A stretch of 64,000 nucleotides of DNA from DASRHK01 sp035650495 (GTDB taxonomy: Bacteria; Pseudomonadota; Gammaproteobacteria; Nevskiales; Nevskiaceae), in assembly GCA_035650495.1 (NCBI GenBank), contig DASRHK010000075.1:4896-68895 (forward strand). The letters run 5' to 3'. Of the stretch, positions 43,007-51,562 are shown piece by piece; the stretch's first letter is position 1; each line of letters begins with the position of its first letter. The position numbers and the translations under genes are program-made. The notes below the pieces were generated by a model. It did not search any database. It was not told where the DNA came from and saw only the letters and a program-made list of their open reading frames with translations.

Positions 43007-45210
43007 AGCGCGTCGCGATCGTCGCGCTGCTCGCGCTCGCGAGCGTGTTCGCACGCGCAGACGATTTCGGATTTACCGCGCCGGCTGCCGCGACCGATCC
43101 CGCCGTCGGCGATGCGCTGCGCGATCTCGCCGAGCGAATTCTGCCGGTCTATCAGGAGCCCGATCAGAATCGATATCTCGCGAACCTGTCGGCGCTGCAG
43201 CTGGTCGCCGGCAACTATCAGGCGGCCGACGGCAGCCGGCGCGCGCTGCGCCAGCGCCGCATCGGCGAAGGCCAGCAGCCCGACAGCCGCGCGATCCTCA
43301 TCGATCTCTACGCGCGGGCACGCGCGCAAGCCGAGAAGGACAACGTGCCGCCGGCGCAGGCGTTCGCTCAAGCATTCCGCGAGACCGTGCCGCAATTGCC
43401 CGACGCCGACGCCTATGCCGTCACCACCTGGCTCGGCGCGCCCGCGGGCGCGTACGAAGAGCCATTGCAGCGCGCGCTCAATCGCGCGCGAGGTCATGCG
43501 AGCATCAGCGTCGACGACGCGATCCATCTCATGTGGACTTATCTCGCGCTCGAGGCGGATCGCAGCTTCGCGCCGCAGCTCGCCGCGCTCGGCTCGCAGG
43601 AGGACGAGCGGCGCTTCATCGTCGCCGACGACGTGGTCATCAAGTCCGGACGCGCGAGGATCCACGCGCGCGTGGTGCGGCCGAAGGGCGACGACAAGCT
43701 GCCAGCGCTCCTGGAGTTCTCGATGGTCGATCGTGAGGCCGATGCGCGCGCATGCGCCGCGCACGGCTACGCGGGCATCGTCGCCTACGTGCGCGGCAAG
43801 GATGTGCACGGCAAGAACGTCGACGATGTGGTGATCCCATTCGAGCACGACGGCGAGGATGCGCGCGCGGTGATCCGCTGGATCACGCGCCAGCCGTGGA
43901 GCGATGGCCGCGTCGGCATGTACGGCTCCGGCTATGCGGGTTTCACGGCGTGGGCCGCTGCCAAGCATCTGCCGAAGGCGCTGAAGGCGATCGCTACCAC
44001 CGACGCGATGGCGCCGGGCATCGATTTCCCCGCCGAAGGGCGCGTCTTCCGCAACGGCGCCTATCGCTGGGCCTACAACAACACGCAGGCCGATGCGGAA
44101 ACGCTCGACGACGCCCAGTGGCGCGCGATCGACCAGCGCTGGTATCAGAGCGGCAAGAGCTACGCCGATCTCGATCGCCTCGCCAAGCGGCCGAGCCGCG
44201 CGTTCCATCGCTGGCTCGGGCATCCGAGCTACGACCGCTACTGGCAGAAGATGATCCCGTTCGGCGACGAGTTCGCGCGCGTCGACATCCCGGTGCTGAC
44301 GACGTCGGGCTTCGCCGGTCACACCGAGGCCGGCGCGCTGTATTACTTCGACGAGCACACGCGCCATCGCAGGAAGGCCGACCACACGCTGGTGCTCGGC
44401 GCGTCGGACGATTCCATTCTGCTCGACACCGCGCAGACGCCGGGTCGCGTCGACCTGCGCGAGCTGCGCCTGCAATGGTTCGACCACGTGCTGAAAGGCG
44501 CGGAGCGCCCCGCGCTGCTCGCAGATCGCGTGAACTACCAGCTCGCGGGCACGAGCGAATGGCGCCACGTCGCCAAGCTCGACGCGATGCCAGCGGGGAC
44601 GTCGCGCTGGTATTTCGACGTGAGCGCAAAAGGCACGCGCCATCGATTGGCGGCGAAACCGACGTCGGGCAAAGGCTCGGTGGCGCTGACGGTCGATTTC
44701 GCCGATCGCAGCGACGTCAATGCGCGCATCACGGCGGACGCGGTGCTGCGCAATCCGGCCATCGCGCGCGCCGTGCTCTTCGCGAGCGAGCCATTGCGCG
44801 AGGCGACCGACGTCGCGGGGCTCGTGTCCGGCGAGCTCGACTTCAAGCTCAATCGCGAGGACGTCGATCTGCGCGTGAGCCTCTACGAGCAGCTCGCCGA
44901 CGGGAGCTTCCAGGCGATCTCCGATCCTTACGAGTTCCGCGCGAGCTACGCCGCCGATCGCACGACGCGGCAGCCGCTGGCGCGCAACCAGCGCCAGAAG
45001 CTCGCCTTCCGGAGCGAGCAGATCGCGAGCCGCCGCCTGCAGGCCGGCAGCCGCATCCTGGTGCTGGTCGCGGTCAACAAGCGCGTCGACCGCCAGATCA
45101 ATTACGGCTCAGGCAAGGACGTCAGCGAAGAGACGATCGCCGACGCGAAGCATCCGCTGAAAGTGCAGTGGCTCGGCGGCTTCGTCGAGCTGCCGATGAA
45201 AGCGCCTTAG
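43003..45210 (+). CDS. CocE/NonD-like exported protein lacking the catalytic triad
   Basis: 735 residues: signal peptide MKRVAIVALLALASVFARA, an N-terminal helical region of about 190 residues, then the CocE-type alpha/beta hydrolase (from about 205) and C-terminal jelly roll. By alignment to the intact relative at 35239, the nucleophile elbow is YGSGYAG with Gly310 where Ser belongs, the acid position is Gly439 (SGFAGHTEAG) and the His position is Asp470 (LGASDDS). The surrounding fold is well kept and the frame is open, which argues for a binding or scaffold role rather than decay. Translationally coupled to the degenerate ABC protein. Confidence 0.82.
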   Translation: MKRVAIVALLALASVFARADDFGFTAPAAATDPAVGDALRDLAERILPVYQEPDQNRYLANLSALQLVAGNYQAADGSRRALRQRRIGEGQQPDSRAILIDLYARARAQAEKDNVPPAQAFAQAFRETVPQLPDADAYAVTTWLGAPAGAYEEPLQRALNRARGHASISVDDAIHLMWTYLALEADRSFAPQLAALGSQEDERRFIVADDVVIKSGRARIHARVVRPKGDDKLPALLEFSMVDREADARACAAHGYAGIVAYVRGKDVHGKNVDDVVIPFEHDGEDARAVIRWITRQPWSDGRVGMYGSGYAGFTAWAAAKHLPKALKAIATTDAMAPGIDFPAEGRVFRNGAYRWAYNNTQADAETLDDAQWRAIDQRWYQSGKSYADLDRLAKRPSRAFHRWLGHPSYDRYWQKMIPFGDEFARVDIPVLTTSGFAGHTEAGALYYFDEHTRHRRKADHTLVLGASDDSILLDTAQTPGRVDLRELRLQWFDHVLKGAERPALLADRVNYQLAGTSEWRHVAKLDAMPAGTSRWYFDVSAKGTRHRLAAKPTSGKGSVALTVDFADRSDVNARITADAVLRNPAIARAVLFASEPLREATDVAGLVSGELDFKLNREDVDLRVSLYEQLADGSFQAISDPYEFRASYAADRTTRQPLARNQRQKLAFRSEQIASRRLQAGSRILVLVAVNKRVDRQINYGSGKDVSEETIADAKHPLKVQWLGGFVELPMKAP

Positions 45211-45213
45211 CGG

Positions 45214-45438
45214 CTAGCGCATCACCGGCGCGCCGCTGGACGTCCAGTCCCAGCGGTTCGGCCGCAACGGCAACCGCCGCACCGCGCGATCGCCACGCCG
45301 GCGCACCTTCGTGCGCAGCGTCGTGTATTCGCGCAGCCAGAGTCGGCACACGCTCGCGAGGAACAGCAGTCGCGGCACGTCCGCGATGTTGGTCGGCTCC
45401 ACGGCGTCGCAGGAATTATTCATCGCTCGATTCGACAT
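45214..45438 (-). CDS. Small basic protein of unknown function
   Basis: 74 residues from the ATG at 45438, which has a perfect AGGAGG nine bases upstream, the best evidence that it is real. The N-terminal half is neutral (NNSCDAVEPTNIADVPRLLF) and the C-terminal half is strongly basic (TKVRRRGDRAVRRLPLR). No signal peptide. The stop is three bases from that of the convergent CocE-like gene. The frame is open further upstream, but without a comparable start. Could be a nucleic-acid-binding or toxin-size peptide; no function assigned. Confidence 0.6.
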   Translation of the reverse strand: MSNRAMNNSCDAVEPTNIADVPRLLFLASVCRLWLREYTTLRTKVRRRGDRAVRRLPLRPNRWDWTSSGAPVMR

Positions 45439-45612
45439 GGCGTCAGTCCTCCTGGATGGGAGCCCATCTGCAATCGCCGTGCCAGCAGACCTTGCTCGCA
45501 GGAACGCCGCGCGAATCGCACGAAAGCCTTGCAAGTTGCCAGCTCGGCGAGCGCGATCGTGCAGTGCCGCAGTAACATGGCCGCCCACAACAAGAACGAG
45601 GGAGCCGCGTCG

Positions 45613-46278
45613 ATGATCACGGTCCATCACCTCAACAATTCGCGCTCGCAGCGCGTGCTCTGGCTGCTCGAAGAGCTCGGCGTGCCCTACGAGATCCGGA
45701 AATATCAGCGCGACGCGAAGACGATGCTGGCGCCACCCGAGCTCAAGCGCGTGCATCCGCTCGGCAAGTCGCCGGTGATCACCGACGGTGACAACACGGT
45801 GGCCGAGTCCGGCGCGATCGTCGAATATTTGGTTGAGCGCTATGGCAACGGCAAGCTCATTCCGCCCGCGAACACACCCGAGCGACTGCGCTACACCTAC
45901 TGGATGCACTACGCCGAAGGCTCGGCGATGCTGCCGCTGCTGCTCAAGCTGATCTTCGGTCACATCGAGCGATCGCCGGCGCCGTTCTTCATCCGCCCGG
46001 TGATCAAGGGGCTGGTCGGACAGGTCAACAAGTCGTTCATCGACCCGCAGCTCGAGCTGCACTTCGACTACATCGATGCGGAGCTCGGCAAGAGCGAGTG
46101 GTTTGCGGGCAAGGAGATCTCCGGCGCCGACATCCAGATGAGCTTCCCGCTCGAAGCTGCCGCGGCGCGCGGCAAGGGTGCGTGGCCGAACATCGCGAAG
46201 TATCTCCAGCGCATCCACGCGCGACCGGCCTATCAGCGCGCGCTCGAGAAGGGCGGCAAGTACGAGCTCTTGAGCTGA
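45613..46278 (+). CDS. Glutathione S-transferase
   Basis: 221 residues. The N-terminal thioredoxin fold, MITVHHLNNSRSQRVLWLLEE, has the Ser/Arg region that activates glutathione, followed by HPLGKSPVI (cis-Pro) and AESGAIVEYL, which bind the gamma-glutamyl group. The C-terminal domain is all helical and includes SGADIQMSF with the conserved Asp. GAGGGAG about nine bases before the ATG at 45613. Known function: conjugation or peroxide reduction with glutathione. Its stop overlaps the next start in TGATG. Confidence 0.92.
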   Translation: MITVHHLNNSRSQRVLWLLEELGVPYEIRKYQRDAKTMLAPPELKRVHPLGKSPVITDGDNTVAESGAIVEYLVERYGNGKLIPPANTPERLRYTYWMHYAEGSAMLPLLLKLIFGHIERSPAPFFIRPVIKGLVGQVNKSFIDPQLELHFDYIDAELGKSEWFAGKEISGADIQMSFPLEAAAARGKGAWPNIAKYLQRIHARPAYQRALEKGGKYELLS

Positions 46279-47510
46279 TGTGGATCGCGCTCGCCGCGGC
46301 GATGGTGATGTCGTCGTCGACCGATCTCAACGACGCGATGGCGCGCGAAGGCTCCGGCACGTCGTGGCTGCCCGACGCCACGCCGATGCACGCTTGGATG
46401 TGGATGCCCGAGGACGCGATGCTGATGGTCCACGGCCAGATCATGCCGCGCTTCACACGCGTCGGCGGCGATCGCGACGTCTCTGCGGCCGGACGCGGCG
46501 GTCGCGCGCGCTTCGACGCGCCGTCGATGTTCATGGCGATGTATGCGCATGCTCTCGGCGACGCCGATCAGCTCGGCCTGCGCGCCATGGCGAGCCTCGA
46601 TCCGCTGATCGAAGGCAGTTACGGCTATCCGCTCTTGTACCAGACGGGCGAGACCTATCACGGTACGCCGCTGCACGATCGCCAGCATCCGCACGATCTG
46701 ATCGACGAGCTCTCCGCGACGTGGTCGCATCGCTTCACTGCGACGCAGTCGGCTTACGTTTACGTCGGCTATCCCGGCGAGCCCGCGCTCGGCCCGCCGA
46801 TGTTCTGGCATCGGCCGTCGGGGGCCGACATCCCCGACGCGCCGATCGGCCATCACTGGCAGGACGCGACGCACATCGCGTTCGGCGTCGGCACGCTCGG
46901 CTATTCGCTCGGCGACGTCGAGCTCGAAGCGAGCGTGTTCACCGGCCGCGAGCCCGATCAGACGCGCTACAACTTCGATCCGCCGAAGCTCGACTCGTAC
47001 AGCGGCCGCATCTCGTGGAATCCGGCCCGCGAGCTCGCGCTGCAGATTTCGCACGGATATCTGAAAGGCCCGGAGTCGCTCGAGCCCGACGTCGCCGTGC
47101 ATCGCACGACCGCATCCCTGATCTGGGTGAAGCCGCTCGCGAGCGGCGCCTGGTCCACGAGCGTCGTCTGGGGCCGCAATCACACGGTCGACGAGGATTC
47201 GGATTCCTGGCTCGTCGAATCGGACTGGCATCAGCGCCGCCACACGGTGTTCGGGCGCGTCGAGCGCGTCGAGAAGTCCGCGCATGAGCTCGCGCTCGCG
47301 CCGGACGAGGGGCCGCTGCCGGTGAGCGAGGGCACGATCGGCTATCTCTTCGACCTGTTTCAGGATGCCGCCGGGACCGACGTCGGCCTCGGGGCGGCGG
47401 TCACGCTCGGCTCGAACGATTCCGCGCTGGACGCGGTCTATGGCGATGGGATCCACACCGGCTTCCAGGTGTTCGTGCGGATCCGGCCGTCGGCGCTCCA
47501 GCCGATGTAG
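46278..47510 (+). CDS. Exported Met/His-rich protein, probable beta-barrel
   Basis: 410 residues. A short hydrophobic leader (MWIALAAAMVMSS) is followed by a segment unusually rich in Met, His and Trp (MHAWMWMPEDAMLMVHGQIM), then alternating hydrophobic/polar strands with many aromatic ends (AYVYVGYPGE, TRYNFDPPKL, SAWSTSVVW-like) as in outer-membrane barrels. A HDRQHPHDLID block recurs in homologues I recall near copper-resistance genes; no copper gene is present here. No Pfam family named with confidence. Translationally coupled to the GST gene. Confidence 0.7.
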   Translation: MWIALAAAMVMSSSTDLNDAMAREGSGTSWLPDATPMHAWMWMPEDAMLMVHGQIMPRFTRVGGDRDVSAAGRGGRARFDAPSMFMAMYAHALGDADQLGLRAMASLDPLIEGSYGYPLLYQTGETYHGTPLHDRQHPHDLIDELSATWSHRFTATQSAYVYVGYPGEPALGPPMFWHRPSGADIPDAPIGHHWQDATHIAFGVGTLGYSLGDVELEASVFTGREPDQTRYNFDPPKLDSYSGRISWNPARELALQISHGYLKGPESLEPDVAVHRTTASLIWVKPLASGAWSTSVVWGRNHTVDEDSDSWLVESDWHQRRHTVFGRVERVEKSAHELALAPDEGPLPVSEGTIGYLFDLFQDAAGTDVGLGAAVTLGSNDSALDAVYGDGIHTGFQVFVRIRPSALQPM

Positions 47511-47526
47511 GGAGAGAGGGACCCGC

Positions 47527-48633
47527 ATGCAGGACATCCAGCGAACCGACGACATCGCGGCGGCGGCGACCGATCGTTATCTGCGCGGCATGGAACGTCT
47601 GGTGAAGGCCGTGCAGGAGCTGTCGTTGGCGCGCGATCTCCCCACGGTGCAGCGCGTCGTGCGCACGACCGCGCGCGAGCTCACCGGCGCCGACGGAGCG
47701 ACCTTCGTCCTGCGCGACGAAGACCGCTGCTTCTACGCCGACGAGGACGCCATCGCGCCGCTGTGGAAAGGCAAGCGCTTCCCGATGGAGATCTGCATCA
47801 GCGGCTGGGTGATGCAGAACCGCGAGCCGGTCGTCATCCCGGACATCTATCAGGATCCGCGCATCCCCGCCGAGGCGTATCGCCCGACGTTCGTGAAGAG
47901 CCTCGCGATGGTGCCGATCCGCCGGCTCGATCCGATCGGCGCGATCGGCAACTACTGGGCGCGCCGCTATCGGCCGAGCGAGCGCGACGTCGCGCTGCTG
48001 CAGGCGCTGGCCGACACCACTGCGCTCGCGATGGAGAACGTGCAGGTGTATGCGGAGCTCGAGCAGCGCGTCGCCGATCGCACGCAGGCGCTCGAGATCG
48101 CCAACCAGGAGATCCAGCGCATGTCGCTGGCCGACGAGCTCACCGGTCTCAACAACCGGCGCGGCTTCTATCTGCTCGCGGATCAGGCGCTGCGGAACGC
48201 GCGGCGCAACGGCTCCGCGGTCTGCGCGCTGTTCATCGACGTCGACGGCTTGAAGCGCGTCAACGACGACCAGGGCCACGACGTCGGCGACGCGATGATC
48301 GCGGACCTCGCGCGCGCGATCAAGGCGACGTTTCGCGAATCCGACATCCTCGGCCGCCTCGGCGGCGACGAGTTCTGCGTGCTGGCCGTGAATCCGCAGG
48401 TCGACGTGGCCGCGCTGCGCGCGCGGCTCGCGCAGGCGCTGCGCGACTTCAGCAATCCGCAGCGGCCGTATCAGCTTTCGGCGAGCGTAGGCGCCGCGGT
48501 CTCCGAGGACGCCGACGAGACGCTCGATCAGCTGCTCGCGCGCGCCGACGAGGCGATGTACTTCGAGAAGCGCTCGAAGAAAGGGATCAACCCAGCACGA
48601 AGCTCCAGAGCGGCACCGTCGCAAGCGATGTGA
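47527..48633 (+). CDS. GAF-GGDEF diguanylate cyclase
   Basis: 368 residues, ATG with GAGAGAGGGA upstream. GAF domain about 40-185, a short coiled linker, then a GGDEF domain with the active motif GGDEF at about 279-283 and an intact inhibitory I-site RESD five residues before it. It should make cyclic di-GMP under product feedback. No membrane helices. The input is probably a small cytoplasmic ligand or redox signal. The 3' end overlaps the convergent AEC transporter gene by 47 bases. A plausible link to motility is the flagellar locus 10 kb away (inference). Confidence 0.92.
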   Translation: MQDIQRTDDIAAAATDRYLRGMERLVKAVQELSLARDLPTVQRVVRTTARELTGADGATFVLRDEDRCFYADEDAIAPLWKGKRFPMEICISGWVMQNREPVVIPDIYQDPRIPAEAYRPTFVKSLAMVPIRRLDPIGAIGNYWARRYRPSERDVALLQALADTTALAMENVQVYAELEQRVADRTQALEIANQEIQRMSLADELTGLNNRRGFYLLADQALRNARRNGSAVCALFIDVDGLKRVNDDQGHDVGDAMIADLARAIKATFRESDILGRLGGDEFCVLAVNPQVDVAALRARLAQALRDFSNPQRPYQLSASVGAAVSEDADETLDQLLARADEAMYFEKRSKKGINPARSSRAAPSQAM

Positions 48634-49486
48634 GGATGCCGATGCCCACCACCGTGTTCGCGAGCGGTGGATCGAGCTCGTGCTGCTCGGCGAGCATGCC
48701 GGCGCTGACCATCGGCGCCATCGCGCATTGCAGGATGGCGACCGACGCGACCGCGTGATCGATCTTGAGGACGGCGGCGGCGACGCAGACCGCGAGCGGC
48801 GCAACGAAGAGCTTCCACGACAATCCCGCCGCGACGCGCGGCACGTGATGCGCGAGGTCGCCGAATCGGAATTGCAGCCCGACGGAGAACAGCGCGAGCG
48901 GCGTGAGCGATCCGCCGATGCGCGCGAGCACGTCGACGCACCAGGCCGGCCAGCCGCCGAGCGCGCGCACGAGCACCGCGACGACCAGCGCGACGAAGGG
49001 CGGGAAGGTGACGACGCGCCGGATCAGCTCGCGCGGCTGGGTCGACCGGCCTGAATAGTGCGCGGCGATCGCCACGCCGAGCGTCGACAGCGCGAGGAAG
49101 GTGCCGAGCTGATCGGCAATGATTGCCGCGCCGAGCGCTTGCGGACCGCGGAACGCCTCGACCATCGGCAATCCCATGAACGCGGTGTTGCCGAGCCCGC
49201 AGGTCAGCGTCAGCGCGCCGATGGTGCCGGCGCTCCAGCGTCGTCGGCGCCCGAGCCACGCGAACACGAGCAGCGCCCCGATCACCACGAACCACGGTGC
49301 GAGCGCCGGGAAGAGCAGCGACGGATCGAACTGCAGCCGCGACACCTGCAGCAGCACGAGCGCCGGCAGCGCGATGTCGAGCACCCAGAAGTTGATCGCT
49401 GCCGGCGTGCCCTCGGGCACGTGGAGCCAGCGCGCGGCCGCGAAGCCGAGCAGCAGGCAGACGACGAGGAGGATGAAGGCGCTCAC
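48587..49486 (-). CDS. AEC-family (auxin efflux carrier-like) permease
   Basis: 299 residues, GTG start at 49486 placing the first helix (VSAFILLVVCLLLGFAAA) at the N-terminus. Nine to ten membrane helices in two inverted five-helix halves; conserved TLTCGLGNTAFMGLP and the second-half ILQCAMAPM contain the polar breaks of the family. Known members export dicarboxylates, malonate or hormones; the substrate here is unknown. The 3' end overlaps the cyclase gene on the other strand. Confidence 0.87.
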   Translation of the reverse strand: MSAFILLVVCLLLGFAAARWLHVPEGTPAAINFWVLDIALPALVLLQVSRLQFDPSLLFPALAPWFVVIGALLVFAWLGRRRRWSAGTIGALTLTCGLGNTAFMGLPMVEAFRGPQALGAAIIADQLGTFLALSTLGVAIAAHYSGRSTQPRELIRRVVTFPPFVALVVAVLVRALGGWPAWCVDVLARIGGSLTPLALFSVGLQFRFGDLAHHVPRVAAGLSWKLFVAPLAVCVAAAVLKIDHAVASVAILQCAMAPMVSAGMLAEQHELDPPLANTVVGIGILTSLATVPLWSFVLG

Positions 49487-49571
49487 GTCGCTAAGGGTAC
49501 GTCGGCGTACGGTTTTATGCCGCGCGTTGCGGCTCAATGCAGCCGACAACGAACAGCGCTGCGAGGCCCCG

Positions 49572-50192
49572 ATGGCCGCGTCGAAGATCCTGATGCGCTC
49601 CACCATGCTCCTGTTGACCCTTGCCGCGACCGGCTGCGCGACCGTGCGCCAGACCGATCCGCCGACGACCGCGGAGGAGCAATTGCTCGTCTCGATGGCG
49701 GTCGATCGCGCCGTCGGCAAGCTCACGCTGCCCGGTGTGCCGGCCGGCAGCCGCCTGTTCGTCGACGTCACCAACGTCGACGTCGATCAGAACGGCACGG
49801 TGATGCTGCTGCCGAAGTACACCATTGCCGCCGTGCGCGACCAGCTGCTGCGGCTCGGCTACAAGCTGGTCGACGATCGAAAGGTGGCGGACTACGTCGT
49901 GGAGCTCCGCAACGGCGGCCAGGCGATCGACGAGAAGCAGATCATCCTCGGCATCCCGAACACTACGCTGCCGCTGCCGATGACCGGCCCGGTGACGGTG
50001 CCGGAGCTGGCGCTGTTCAGCTACCACCGCCAGCACGGCCTGTCGAAGATCGGGCTCGCGGTCTACGGTCGCGACGGCGCGATGGCGTACTCGACGGGCT
50101 CGCAGTTCGGCGACTCGGAGCAGAAGCACTGGACGCTGCTGTTCCTGATCTCCTTCACCTCGCACGATCTCACGACGCCGGACGTGAAGTAG
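49572..50192 (+). CDS. Lipoprotein of unknown function (DUF6655-like)
   Basis: 206 residues. The signal peptide ends in LAATGC (lipobox). The mature protein starts TDPPTTAEEQLLVSMAVDRA, which I recall from DUF6655 lipoproteins, and has an alpha/beta region (GSRLFVDVTNVD; YKLVDDRKVADYVVELR) resembling a small LptE/YajG-like fold. Start ATG 49572, with ATG 49593 as an alternative. Convergent with the gene at 50198, five bases apart. Confidence 0.7.
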   Translation: MAASKILMRSTMLLLTLAATGCATVRQTDPPTTAEEQLLVSMAVDRAVGKLTLPGVPAGSRLFVDVTNVDVDQNGTVMLLPKYTIAAVRDQLLRLGYKLVDDRKVADYVVELRNGGQAIDEKQIILGIPNTTLPLPMTGPVTVPELALFSYHRQHGLSKIGLAVYGRDGAMAYSTGSQFGDSEQKHWTLLFLISFTSHDLTTPDVK

Positions 50193-50197
50193 CGCGA

Positions 50198-50728
50198 TCA
50201 GGGAATCCTTCGCCGCCGTCCCCGCGGCACCTTCTTGATCTTCGCCGGCAGCGCCATGCGCGCGAGCGTCGTCTTGTCCTCGTCGTCCTGCTCGGGCTGC
50301 AGGTCGATGTCGCGCGGCGGATTCGGGTAATGCCTGCGGCGGCCGATCTTCTTCGTCCACTTGCTGCAGAAGCGCGCGTAGACGGCCCAGGACAGGCCGT
50401 CGGATTCCACCAGCGCCTTCTCCGCACGCGTGGCGATCTGGTGCGCATCGCGATACGAGAACTTCAGGTGATGCTCGAACAGCATCTCGACCACTTCGTG
50501 CATCGTGATGTAGCGGTCGACGTCGTAGCGCCTGCCGCGGTGCTCGAGGTGCGTCGGCAGCGCGTAGTCGATGTAGATGGTCTTGCCGTTCTTGCTGCAA
50601 GAGCCGACGTAGGGCACGTCGTGCGTCTTGTCGACGCGCACCGCCTTCAGCACCGCCGCGGCGGCCTCGTCCAGCACATGACTGTTGAGGACGAGCTCGG
50701 TCGGCTTCGGACGATGGCCCCAGGACAT
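50198..50728 (-). CDS. Conserved hypothetical protein with an HExxE-like motif
   Basis: 176 residues. VPYVGSCSKNGKTIYIDYALP, then YITMHEVVEMLFEHH, then FSYRDAHQIATRAEKA. The pattern recurs in uncharacterised proteobacterial and phage proteins I recall. The H-E-V-V-E ... H-H grouping could bind a metal and resembles a degenerate zincin helix, but no third ligand is evident. Basic tail PRGRRRRIP. No signal peptide. Divergent from the VOC gene. Confidence 0.65.
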   Translation of the reverse strand: MSWGHRPKPTELVLNSHVLDEAAAAVLKAVRVDKTHDVPYVGSCSKNGKTIYIDYALPTHLEHRGRRYDVDRYITMHEVVEMLFEHHLKFSYRDAHQIATRAEKALVESDGLSWAVYARFCSKWTKKIGRRRHYPNPPRDIDLQPEQDDEDKTTLARMALPAKIKKVPRGRRRRIP

Positions 50729-50813
50729 GCAACTACGACTGACGTCATCGGCGGCGAGTTCGCGACGCGGTAGACTGCGCGCCTCGTCCAGTCACCATCG
50801 CCAGGGGAAGATC

Positions 50814-51185
50814 ATGATCGGTTACGTCACCGTCGGCACCAACGATTTCGACGAGGCCGCCAAGTTCTACGACGCGCTGTTCGCCGAGATGGGCGCGAAG
50901 CGCCTGATGGACTTCGGCACCTTCGTGATGTGGGGCGTGAGCTTCAACGTGCCGGGTGTGTGCCTGACCAAGCCCTACGACAAGAAGAAAGCAACGATCG
51001 GCAACGGCACGATGGTCGCGCTCGCGTGCGACAGCAAGGAGAAAGTCGATCGCTTCTACAACAAGGCGCTCGCGCTCGGCGGCACCGACGAAGGCAAGCC
51101 CGGTCCGCGCGGCGACGGCTTCTACGCCGGCTACTGGCGCGATCTCGACGGCAACAAGTTCAACTTCTTCTACATGGGCAAATGA
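50814..51185 (+). CDS. VOC-superfamily (glyoxalase-like) protein
   Basis: 123 residues from the ATG at 50814 with AGGGGAAG upstream. Two beta-alpha-beta-beta-beta units: the first starts IGYVTVGTNDFDEAAKFYDAL, the second ends GDGFYAGYWRDLDGNKFNFF. The usual metal ligands are partly replaced, so it may be a non-catalytic or metal-free VOC member. Its stop overlaps the start of the thioesterase gene (ATGA). Confidence 0.87.
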   Translation: MIGYVTVGTNDFDEAAKFYDALFAEMGAKRLMDFGTFVMWGVSFNVPGVCLTKPYDKKKATIGNGTMVALACDSKEKVDRFYNKALALGGTDEGKPGPRGDGFYAGYWRDLDGNKFNFFYMGK

Positions 51186-51556
51186 ACGTCCGCGGCTCGA
51201 TCGAGTTCGCGATCGTCGAGCAGACGCCGGAGCGCGTCGTCGGCGAGATGCCGGTGCAGCCCGGCATCCTCAATCCGTTCGGCGTCGCTCACGCCGGCGC
51301 GATGCTGTGGTTCGCCGACGTCTGTGCGACCGTGCTGGTCGCCGGCAAGGCGGAGATCGCGCCGGGCGCCGCGGGCTTTCCGCTCGGCATCAATCTCAAT
51401 GCGAGCTTCGTCGGCAATCAGAAGGACGGCGTGTTCCGCGCGACGTCGGTGTTCGTGAAGCGTGGGCGCACGCTCAGTGTCGTGCGCACGACGATCACCG
51501 GCGCGGAAGGCAAGCTGATCGCCGACGTGACGACGAGTCACATGCCGGCGAAATGA
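51182..51556 (+). CDS. PaaI-type hotdog thioesterase
   Basis: 124 residues. Single hotdog domain with GILNPFGVAHAGAMLWFAD, which carries the conserved Asn/His and the helix-start Gly, and NLNASFVGNQKDG. Hydrolyses acyl- or aryl-CoA thioesters in known PaaI members. Translationally coupled to the VOC gene; the two may share an acyl-CoA intermediate (inference). Confidence 0.88.
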   Translation: MNVRGSIEFAIVEQTPERVVGEMPVQPGILNPFGVAHAGAMLWFADVCATVLVAGKAEIAPGAAGFPLGINLNASFVGNQKDGVFRATSVFVKRGRTLSVVRTTITGAEGKLIADVTTSHMPAK

Positions 51557-51562
51557 CGCGCG

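Noticed and set aside
42754..44643. Minus-strand open frame of 629 codons across the ABC/CocE-like pair
   Set aside because: Checked because both plus-strand products are catalytically degenerate. The minus frame has shadow composition, while the plus frames retain signal peptide, helices and family alignment, so the plus strand is coding.
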